From: Actinomycetales bacterium
GTDB lineage: Bacteria > Actinomycetota > Actinomycetes > S36-B12
NCBI GenBank assembly: GCA_017849335.1
Contig: JAFIHP010000257.1
Location: 1 to 13,452 of the forward strand
Length of the DNA stretch: 13,452 nt
Reading direction: 5' to 3'
The position numbers and the translations under genes were made by a program. This document shows, one piece after another, positions 6,235 to 13,452 of the stretch; within the stretch, counting starts at the first letter, position 1; every line of letters starts with the position of its first letter. Under the pieces are notes generated by a model. That model saw nothing but the letters and a program-made list of their open reading frames with translations, did not search any database and had not been told where the DNA came from.

Positions 6235-8066
6235 CGCCGCACCACGACGGCTCGCCGCTCTACGTGTCGAGCCTGGCCCCGGCGCTCGGCGATACGTTGA
6301 CGCTGCGCCTGCGCACCGACGCCGCCGAGCAGCCGGCGCACGTCCTCCTGCGGACGGTCCGTGACGGGGAGCCGCAGATCGTGGCGGCCGTGGCGGAGCC
6401 GTCGACCGGCGCGGACGTGTGGTGGAGCGCCCGGATCACCGTGCACAACGTCGAGACCCACTACCGCTGGCTGCTCAGCGGCGGCGCGTTCGACTACGTC
6501 TGGCTCACGGCCGGCGGGGTCTTCCCCCACGACATCCCCGACGCCTCCGACTTCGTGGTCAGCGCGACCGCGGCACCGCCGGACTGGACTTTCGGATCCG
6601 TTGTGTACCAGGTGTTCCCGGACCGGTTCGCCCGCTCGACGGAGGAGCTCGGCGCGCTCGAGGCCGGACCGGAGGGGGCGCCGCTCCCGTCGTGGGCCGT
6701 CCCGCGGGCGTGGACCGACGCACCCGAGGGCCGCGGACCCAACACGCCGCGTGAGTGGTTCGGCGGCGACCTCGACGGCGTCCGCGAGCACCTCGACCAC
6801 GTCGAGGCGCTCGGCGCGGGCGTGCTCTACCTGACACCGGTCTTCCCCGCGGAGTCGACGCACCGCTACGACGCGTCGTCGTTCGCCACGGTCGACCCGC
6901 TCCTCGGCGGGGACGCCGCCCTGACGCGCCTCGTCGACGACGCCCACGGGCGCGGTGTGCGCGTCCTCGGCGACATCACGCTCAACCACTGCGGCCGGAC
7001 GCACGACTGGTTCCTCGCGGCCCAGGACCCGGCGGCCCCCGAACGGGACTACTTCCGGTTCGACCCCGCGCTCCCGTACGGCTACGAGTGCTGGTTCGAC
7101 GTCCCGACGCTGCCGAAGTTCGACCACACGAGCGAGCGCCTGCGCGACGCTCTCGTCCACGACGCGGCGAGCCCCGTCCGGTCCTGGCTGCACGGCGAGC
7201 ACGGGCTCGACGGCTGGCGCGTCGACGTCGCGAACATGGCCGGCAGGCTCGGGTCCGTCGACGTCACGCGGGAGTTCGCGCGCGACGTGCGTGCCGCCAT
7301 GGCGCGGGAGGGCGACGACCTCCTGCTGGTGGCCGAGCACGCGCACGACGCCAGCGGCGACCTGCTCGGCGACGGCTGGCACGGCACCATGAACTACGCC
7401 GGCTTCACCCGGCAGGTGTGGTGCTGGCTGCGCGGGCCGGACTTCCACGAGACGTTCCTCGGCGTCCCGCTCGAGGTGCCGGTGATCACCGGACAACAGG
7501 CCGTCGCGTCGTGGCAGGCGTTCCACGCGCGCATCCCGTGGCGCTCGCTGATCGCCAGCTGGAACGTCCTCAGCAGCCACGACACGGCCCGGATCCGCAC
7601 CGTCGTCGGGTCGGCCGAGCGGCAGGTCGCCGCGCTGGGCCTGGCGATCGGACTGCCGGGGGTGCCGATGGTGTTCGCCGGCGACGAGATCGGCGCGACC
7701 GGCCTGTGGGGCGAGGATTCGCGCACCCCGTTCCCGTGGCACGACCGCGCGACGTGGGACCTCGACGTGCTCGAGGCGTACCGGGCCCTCCTGCCGGTCC
7801 GGCGCGGCAGCGTCGCGCTCGCCACGGGCGGGCTGCGGTGGCTGCACGTGGGTACCGACGCCATCGCGTTCGTCCGCGAGCACCCCGACGAGACCGTTCT
7901 CGTCGTGGTCGCGCGCGGCCAGTCCGAGCCGGTCCGGCTGCCGCTGGCCGCCGTCGGCGGCGGCTCGGTGCGCTCGCTCTTCGGCTTCGACGCCTCGGTC
8001 GTCGCCGGGCAGGTCGTGATCGAGGTCCCGTCAGCAGGTGCTGGCGTGTGGCGAGTGGAGGAGTAG
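6231..8066 (+). CDS. Cytoplasmic GH13 maltodextrin hydrolase (neopullulanase/maltodextrin glucosidase-like)
   Basis: A 611-residue glycoside hydrolase family 13 enzyme with no signal peptide, so it should act on imported maltodextrins in the cytoplasm. Residues about 1-115 form an N-terminal beta domain of the kind seen in neopullulanases and cyclomaltodextrinases. The catalytic barrel begins at SVVYQVFPDRFAR (123-135). GH13 regions: I DITLNH (248-253), V near LPKFDH (294-299), II GWRVD (nucleophile D332), III LLVAEH (acid/base E369) and IV SSHD (H450, D451). A beta domain follows from about 520. All three catalytic acids are present. The likely activity is cleavage of maltodextrins or cyclodextrins to maltose and glucose; the exact specificity (GH13 subfamily 20 or 21 type) cannot be fixed by eye. 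ATG 6231 overlaps the malG stop by ATGA and has only a weak AGGG upstream, so it probably relies on coupling. malK starts 3 nt after its stop. Confidence 0.9.
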   Translation: MTPHHDGSPLYVSSLAPALGDTLTLRLRTDAAEQPAHVLLRTVRDGEPQIVAAVAEPSTGADVWWSARITVHNVETHYRWLLSGGAFDYVWLTAGGVFPHDIPDASDFVVSATAAPPDWTFGSVVYQVFPDRFARSTEELGALEAGPEGAPLPSWAVPRAWTDAPEGRGPNTPREWFGGDLDGVREHLDHVEALGAGVLYLTPVFPAESTHRYDASSFATVDPLLGGDAALTRLVDDAHGRGVRVLGDITLNHCGRTHDWFLAAQDPAAPERDYFRFDPALPYGYECWFDVPTLPKFDHTSERLRDALVHDAASPVRSWLHGEHGLDGWRVDVANMAGRLGSVDVTREFARDVRAAMAREGDDLLLVAEHAHDASGDLLGDGWHGTMNYAGFTRQVWCWLRGPDFHETFLGVPLEVPVITGQQAVASWQAFHARIPWRSLIASWNVLSSHDTARIRTVVGSAERQVAALGLAIGLPGVPMVFAGDEIGATGLWGEDSRTPFPWHDRATWDLDVLEAYRALLPVRRGSVALATGGLRWLHVGTDAIAFVREHPDETVLVVVARGQSEPVRLPLAAVGGGSVRSLFGFDASVVAGQVVIEVPSAGAGVWRVEE

Positions 8067-8069
8067 GGC

Positions 8070-9237
<1,168 letters not shown>

Positions 9238-9251
<14 letters not shown>

Positions 9252-11379
9252 CCGGCTCGCCGGCGCCGGGGCCGCGCTCTCGGTCGCGGCGCTGCTGTGG
9301 GCGACGGCCGGGCCGGCGGCCGCCGATCCCGCCTCGGCCGGGCTGGCCGGGCTCGCCGCGCCGTCGGTGCGCTCGCCCATCGCGAGCGACGCGTTCTACT
9401 TCGTCATGACCGATCGCTACCGTGACGGCGCGCCGGGCAACGACGGCGCGGCGGGAGGCCGGTCGGTCACCGGGTTCGATCCCGCCTCGGACGCGTACTA
9501 CCACGGCGGAGACCTGGCCGGCCTGACCGGACGCTGCGACCTCGCGGACCCCGCCGACGACGGGCTGGCGCGCATCCGGCGGCTGGGGTTCACGGCCGTG
9601 TGGATCACGCCGCCGTTCGTCCAGCGGACCGTGCAGGGCGACAGCGCGGCGTACCACGGCTACTGGTTCACCGACATCACCCGGCCGGACCCGCACGTCG
9701 GGACGGCGCAGGAGTTCGCGGGCTTCGTCGACTGCGCGCACCGACTGGGCATGAAGGTGTTCGTCGACGTCGTGGTCAACCACACCGCGGACGTCATCTC
9801 CTACCCGCAGGGGTCGGCGTACGTCCCGATCGCCAAGGCGCCGTACCGCACGGCCGCCGGCCGGGCCTTCGATCCCTGGTCGTACACCAGCGGCACGCGG
9901 TTCCCGGCGCTGTCGCCGACGCGGAGCTTCGCGAAGACGCCCGTGGTCGACCCGGGCTTCGCCGGGGCGAAGGCGCCCGCGGTGCTCAACCAAGTCGTCC
10001 GCTACCACAATCGCGGCGACATCGACTGGGGCAGCTGCGTCGGCCGCTGCGAGATGGACGGTGACTTCGCGGGCCTCGACGACCTCATGACCGAGGACTG
10101 GACGGTCGTGCGCACGCTCGCGCAGGCGTACGGCGCGTGGATCACCGACTACGGGATCGACGGCTTCCGCATCGACACCGCCAAGCACGTGGACCCGTAC
10201 TTCTTCGGCCGGTGGCTGCCCCTGGTGCAGGAGACGGCGCGGGCGGCGGGCAAGCCCGACTTCACCGAGTTCGCCGAGGCGTGGATCACCGACCCCGCGC
10301 AGCTCGCCGAGCTCATGCGCGCGCGGAGTCTGCCGTCGGTGCTCGACTTCGGCTTCCAGGACGCGGCCCGGCAGTACGTGACCGGGCGCGCCACGGGCGG
10401 CTCGCTCGCGGCCTTCTTCGCCGAGGACGACTACTACACGACGGCGACGACCAACGCCTACGGCCTGACCACGTTCCTCGGCAACCACGACATGGGCCGG
10501 ATCGGGTTCTTCCTCGCCACGGGCACGTCCGCGACCGGTCCGGCCCTGCTCGAGCGCGACCTGCTCGCACACGACCTCCTGTACCTGACGCGCGGCGTCC
10601 CGGTCGTGTACTACGGCGACGAGGTGGGCATGACCGGCTCGGGCGACGGGACCGACCGCAACGCCCGGCAGGACATGTTCTCGACGCAGGTGACCCGCTG
10701 GCAGACCGAGCAGCGGATCGGGAGTGCCCCGGTCGGCACGGGCTCGTCGTTCGACGAGACGTCGCCGATCGAGACCCACCTCGCGGCTCTCGCCGCGCTG
10801 CGTTCCTCGTATCCGGCCCTGGCGACGGGCGCCCAGATCACGCGGTACGGCAGCGGGCCGGTGTACGTCGCGAGCCGCATCGACGCCGCGGACCGGCGCG
10901 AGTACCTCGTCGCGTTCAACACCGGCGACGCCGCGGCGTCCGTCACCGTGCCGACGTCGACGCCGGGCTCGGCCTGGACGCCGCTCCTCGGCGCGCCGGC
11001 GACGAGCTCGGACGCCGCGGGCCGCGCGGTGGTGTCCGTTCCGCCGCGCTCGTCCGTCGTCCTGCGCGCGGCGCAGCAGCTCCCGCAGCCCGCCGCGCCC
11101 AGCGTGCGGGTGGTCGCGCGCGCCGACGCCATCACGGGGTCGTACCGGCTGACCGCGACGGTGCCGGGCGCCGACCCGTCCACGGTCACGTTCGCGGTCC
11201 GCCGACCGGGCGGCGCCTGGACGGCCGTCGGCAGCGACGATGCCCGGCCGTTCCGCGTCTACGTCCCCGCGGTCGCGGGGGCCCGAGGCCGTGTCCAGGT
11301 CGCGGCGGTGGTCCGAGACTCGGCCGGTCAGGTCGCCACGAGCGCTCCGGTCGCCGCCACGCTCACGCCGTTCGAATGA
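9238..11379 (+). CDS. Secreted GH13 alpha-amylase
   Basis: A 713-residue extracellular starch-degrading enzyme. The start is TTG 9238 inside the end of malK, with GGAG at 9227-9230 (7-nt spacing); it begins a Sec signal peptide (RSASR, a hydrophobic core, cleavage after AAA at 27-29). The GH13 barrel runs from about 48 (SDAFYFVMTDRYRDG). Regions: I DVVVNH (177-182), II GFRID (nucleophile D313), III EFAEAW (acid/base E347) and IV GNHD (H417, D418). All catalytic residues are present. Four cysteines (100, 166, 267, 271) may form disulphides. A domain C follows at about 500-612. Residues about 620-713 look like an Ig-like beta-sandwich (PSVRVVARADAITGSY onward) that could bind starch or act as a linker. 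The 14-nt overlap couples it to malK, linking polymer hydrolysis outside to import. Alpha-amylase is the likeliest activity; a related endo-acting specificity is possible. Confidence 0.9.
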
Positions 11380-11401
11380 CGGGCAGCCTGCCGTGCGCTT
11401 G

Positions 11402-11407
11402 TACCAT
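11402..11407 (+). promoter_or_regulatory. Weak -10-like box upstream of the second malE
   Basis: TACCAT in the 106-nt gap between the amylase and the second malE resembles a -10 box. Upstream there is only ATGACG (11376-11381) at a poor 20-nt spacing. An internal promoter would allow separate control of the second binding protein, but read-through from the operon is equally possible. Confidence 0.25.
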
Positions 11408-11443
11408 CGAAGCCCGGCAGCGGCAACGCCGCGCGACACGGGT

Positions 11444-11465
11444 GGGGCGCTGGACGCCGCGCCCC
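11444..11465 (+). other. GC-only hairpin before the second malE
   Basis: GGGGCGC (11444-11450) and GCGCCCC (11459-11465) form a perfect 7-bp stem with an 8-nt loop, ending 5 nt before the Shine-Dalgarno of the second malE. There is no T-run. It may mark an mRNA processing or stability boundary, or shade the ribosome site. Confidence 0.4.
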
Positions 11466-11485
11466 CGGCGAGAGGACGTTCCACC

Positions 11486-12718
11486 ATGCGCGGGTCCCGC
11501 GTGCTGACCGCCGTCGTGGCGGCCGGAGCCGTCGCCGCGGCGACGCTGACCGGCTCTCCTGCCGCGCAGGCGGCGACCCCCATCGTGGTGTGGGCCGACG
11601 CCCCGCACGCGGCGGTCCTCTCCACGCTCCTCGCCAAGGGGTTCCAGGGCACGCCGGTCGAGGTGGTCACGAAGGACCTGGCGACGATGCAGAACGACCT
11701 CACGGCGGCGAAGGCGGGCACGGCACCGGACCTGGTGTGGGGGGATCTCGCCTGGACGGGGCAGCTCGCCTCCGCGGGCACGATCGTCCCGATCACGATG
11801 ACCGCCAAGCGCGCGGCGAAGTTCCGGCCCAGCGTGCGGGCCGGCAACCAGGTCGGCAAGGCGTTCTACGGCGTGCCGGTGCAGATCAGCAACCTGGCCC
11901 TGGTCACGAACACCACCCTCGTGCCGAAGCAGCCGGCGACCTTCGCCGAGCTGTCGGCGAAGGCGCTGCGGCTGGTCAAGAACAAGAAGGCCAAGGTGCC
12001 GTTGGCGATCGCGCAGGGCAGCGGGGCGAACCCGTACACGACGTTCCCGCTGTTCAGCGGCCTCGGCGGGTACCTGTTCGGCACGGCGAAGGGCGGCGGC
12101 CTGGACCCGCTCGACGTGGGGCTGTCCAGCAAGGCGATGAAGAAGAACGCGGGCCAGATCGACGCGTGGAACAAGGCGGGCCTGCTCGACCCGTCGCTGA
12201 CCACCGACGCGGCCCGTACGGCGTTCGTCAAGGGCAAGGCGCCGTTCTGGCTCGCCGGGCCGGAGGACCTCGCGACCTTGATGAAGCTCAGCTTCGTCTA
12301 CCGCATCGGCGCGCTTCCGCCGATCGTCAGCGGCAAAAAGGCCGCGCCGCTGCTCACGATCCACGGGTTCATGGTGACCAAGTTCGCCGAGAAGCACGGT
12401 GTGGCCGAGCAGGCCGGTGCCCTGGCGGCGAAGTACCTGACGCGTCCGGGCGTACAGCAGCAGCTCGCGGCGGCGTCGGGCTGGTACCCCGCGAACACCG
12501 TCGCGGCGGCGAAGGTCTCGACCGGCGGCGGCCGCATCAAGGCGATCGGCAACGCCGGCGTCGACGGCGTGCCGATGCCCAACATCCCGCAGGCGGGCTT
12601 CGTGTGGGAGCCCTACGGGACAGCCTGGTCAGTGTCGACGTCCGGGCCGTCGGCGACCCCGGCCAAGAAGGCGTTCACGATCGCGCAGCGCGCGGCGGTG
12701 TCGGCGATCAAGGGCTGA
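11486..12718 (+). CDS. Second MalE-like ABC substrate-binding protein, diverged ligand site
   Basis: A 410-residue paralogue of the MalE at 2134-3366, of identical length and sharing blocks such as PLFSGLGGYLFGT (188-200), GKAPFW (250-255), PMPNIPQ (363-369) and the SATPAKKAF tail. ATG 11486 has AGAGGA (11471-11476, 9-nt spacing) and starts a Sec signal peptide with cleavage near AQA (27-29). It too has no cysteine and no lipobox. Several residues that contact maltose in MBP-type proteins differ: AHD of copy 1 (D91) is DLA here (A89), E137 becomes S135, and GPW (W262) becomes GPE (E260). W374 and W381 are kept. It therefore probably binds a different ligand or binds differently, for example longer or branched dextrins; this is inferred. 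No permease gene accompanies it, so it likely shares MalF-MalG-MalK. No clear terminator follows. Confidence 0.88.
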   Translation: MRGSRVLTAVVAAGAVAAATLTGSPAAQAATPIVVWADAPHAAVLSTLLAKGFQGTPVEVVTKDLATMQNDLTAAKAGTAPDLVWGDLAWTGQLASAGTIVPITMTAKRAAKFRPSVRAGNQVGKAFYGVPVQISNLALVTNTTLVPKQPATFAELSAKALRLVKNKKAKVPLAIAQGSGANPYTTFPLFSGLGGYLFGTAKGGGLDPLDVGLSSKAMKKNAGQIDAWNKAGLLDPSLTTDAARTAFVKGKAPFWLAGPEDLATLMKLSFVYRIGALPPIVSGKKAAPLLTIHGFMVTKFAEKHGVAEQAGALAAKYLTRPGVQQQLAAASGWYPANTVAAAKVSTGGGRIKAIGNAGVDGVPMPNIPQAGFVWEPYGTAWSVSTSGPSATPAKKAFTIAQRAAVSAIKG

Positions 12719-12747
12719 GCGTTCGCCCGGGGGTCGCCGCTTTGGGG

Positions 12748-12774
12748 TTTGCACTCACCGGGAGCGAGTGCTAA
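12748..12774. promoter_or_regulatory. CIRCE operator 1 (HrcA site)
   Basis: TTTGCACTC, a 9-nt spacer and GAGTGCTAA match the CIRCE consensus (TTAGCACTC-N9-GAGTGCTAA) with one mismatch in the left arm. CIRCE is the binding site of the heat-shock repressor HrcA. It overlaps both the presumed -35 and -10 of the groEL promoter. Confidence 0.93.
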
Positions 12775-12777
12775 CTT
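12749..12777 (+). promoter_or_regulatory. groEL promoter embedded in CIRCE 1
   Basis: TTGCAC (12749-12754), a 17-nt spacer and TAACTT (12772-12777) are spaced like a housekeeping promoter, though the -35 is a weak match. The expected start is near 12784, giving a leader of about 60 nt that includes most of CIRCE 2. Confidence 0.5.
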
Positions 12778-12781
12778 CGGA

Positions 12782-12808
12782 TTAGCACTCACCTGACCAG
12801 AGTGACAA
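12782..12808. promoter_or_regulatory. CIRCE operator 2 (HrcA site, degenerate right arm)
   Basis: TTAGCACTC is a perfect left arm; after 9 nt comes GAGTGACAA, with two mismatches to GAGTGCTAA. It lies 7 nt after CIRCE 1, so two HrcA sites sit in tandem, an arrangement also reported for other actinobacterial chaperonin genes. Confidence 0.8.
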
Positions 12809-12843
12809 CTGACCCCCAGGACGTTCCGGGAGGAACAGCCCCC

Positions 12844-13452
12844 ATGGCAAAGATCATTGCATTCGACGAGGAGGCCCGCCGGGCCCTCGAGCGCGGCATG
12901 AACGTGCTCGCCGACGCCGTCAAGGTCACCCTCGGCCCCAAGGGCCGCAACGTGGTGCTGGAGAAGAAGTGGGGCGCCCCCACGATCACCAACGACGGTG
13001 TCTCCATCGCCAAGGAGATCGAGCTGGAGGACCCCTACGAGAAGATCGGCGCTTAGCTTGTCAACGAGGGCGCCCAGAAGACCGACGACGTCGCCGGCGA
13101 CGGCACGACGACCGCGACCGTGCTCGCCCAGGCGCTCGTGCGCGAGGGCCTGCGCAACGTCGCGGCCGGCGCGAACCCGATGGGCCTGAAGAAGGGCATC
13201 GAGCGCGCGGTCAACGTCGTCAGCGACGAGCTGCTGGCGATGGCCAAGGACGTCGAGACCAAGGAGCAGATCGCCTCGACCGCGGCCATCTCGGCCGGCG
13301 GCGACCAGGAGGTCGGCGAGCTCATCGCTGAGGCGATGGACAAGGTCGGCAAGGAAGGCGTCATCACCGTCGAGGAGTCGAACACCTTCGGGCTCGAGCT
13401 GGAGCTCACCGAGGGCATGCGCTTCGACAAGGGCTACATCTCGGCCTACTTC
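12844..13452 (+). pseudogene. groEL: 60-kDa chaperonin GroEL2-type gene with in-frame stop, 3' end beyond window
   Basis: GroEL is the ATP-driven folding chamber of the cytoplasm. ATG 12844 has GGGAGGA (12828-12834, 9-nt spacing). Codons 1-70 give a normal start: MAKIIAFDEEARRALERGMN, then VKVTLGPKGRNVVLEKKWGAPTITNDGVS. Codon 71 (13054-13056) is TAG where the family has glutamate (IGAELVKE), one base from GAG. The same frame continues open to the window end with AGDGTTTATVLAQAL, the conserved nucleotide-binding part, and EGMRFDKGYISAYF. Just after the stop the usually conserved VKEVAKK reads VNEGAQK. No groES precedes it, as is typical of the stand-alone groEL2, which is close to M. tuberculosis GroEL2 in sequence. 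As written only a 70-residue peptide would be made. A sequencing or assembly error, a true nonsense mutation tolerated because of a second groEL, or amber read-through are all open; I favour error or mutation. Confidence 0.85.

Noticed and set aside
11240..11485. Earlier in-frame start for the second malE at 11240
   Set aside because: It would overlap the end of the amylase gene and bury the signal peptide; ATG 11486 has a Shine-Dalgarno and starts the signal peptide directly.
12802..12843. Earlier GTG start for groEL at 12802
   Set aside because: It lies within CIRCE 2, lacks a ribosome site and would add 14 residues to a very well conserved N-terminus; ATG 12844 has a good Shine-Dalgarno.
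13054..13056. TAG in groEL considered as a pyrrolysine or other recoded codon
   Set aside because: The family has glutamate there, no recoding structure is evident, and pyrrolysine use in GroEL is not known; mutation or sequence error is simpler.

Overview
The window comes from a high-GC Gram-positive actinobacterium, plausibly a member of the Micrococcales near Cellulomonas; the genus is inferred. The signs are strongly GC-rich third codon positions, a DUF3263 protein, a GroEL2-type chaperonin gene behind CIRCE operators, likely leaderless starts and signal peptides of actinobacterial style.

Layout. Positions 1-742 (minus strand) hold the N-terminal 247 codons of a kynureninase gene, cut by the window edge just after its PLP-binding lysine. 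A 40-bp divergent gap separates it from a CPBP/CAAX-type membrane protease (783-1583) and a DUF3263 protein (1617-1913). From 2134 to 12718 runs a maltose/maltodextrin locus, all on the plus strand: malE, malF, malG, a cytoplasmic GH13 enzyme, malK, a secreted GH13 alpha-amylase and a second malE paralogue. The window ends in groEL (12844 onward), which is preceded by two tandem CIRCE elements.

How it works together. The secreted amylase should cut starch outside the cell. MalE captures maltodextrins, MalF-MalG-MalK import them with ATP, and the cytoplasmic GH13 enzyme trims them. From malF to the amylase the genes overlap or nearly touch. A LacI-family-type palindrome (2017-2030) overlaps the presumed -35 box of the malE promoter, and a strong hairpin follows malE, which should favour high malE expression relative to malF. 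No regulator gene is in the window.

Main oddities. (1) groEL has an in-frame TAG at codon 71 with the frame open on both sides. (2) Both MalE proteins have Sec signal peptides but no cysteine at all, so neither can be a lipoprotein as is usual in Gram-positives. (3) The second MalE has lost several maltose-contact residues. (4) MalF carries a very large outside loop containing near-identical 54-bp coding repeats. (5) A perfect 9-bp inverted repeat overlaps the promoter of the DUF3263 gene. I found no wholly new system; these are twists on known ones.
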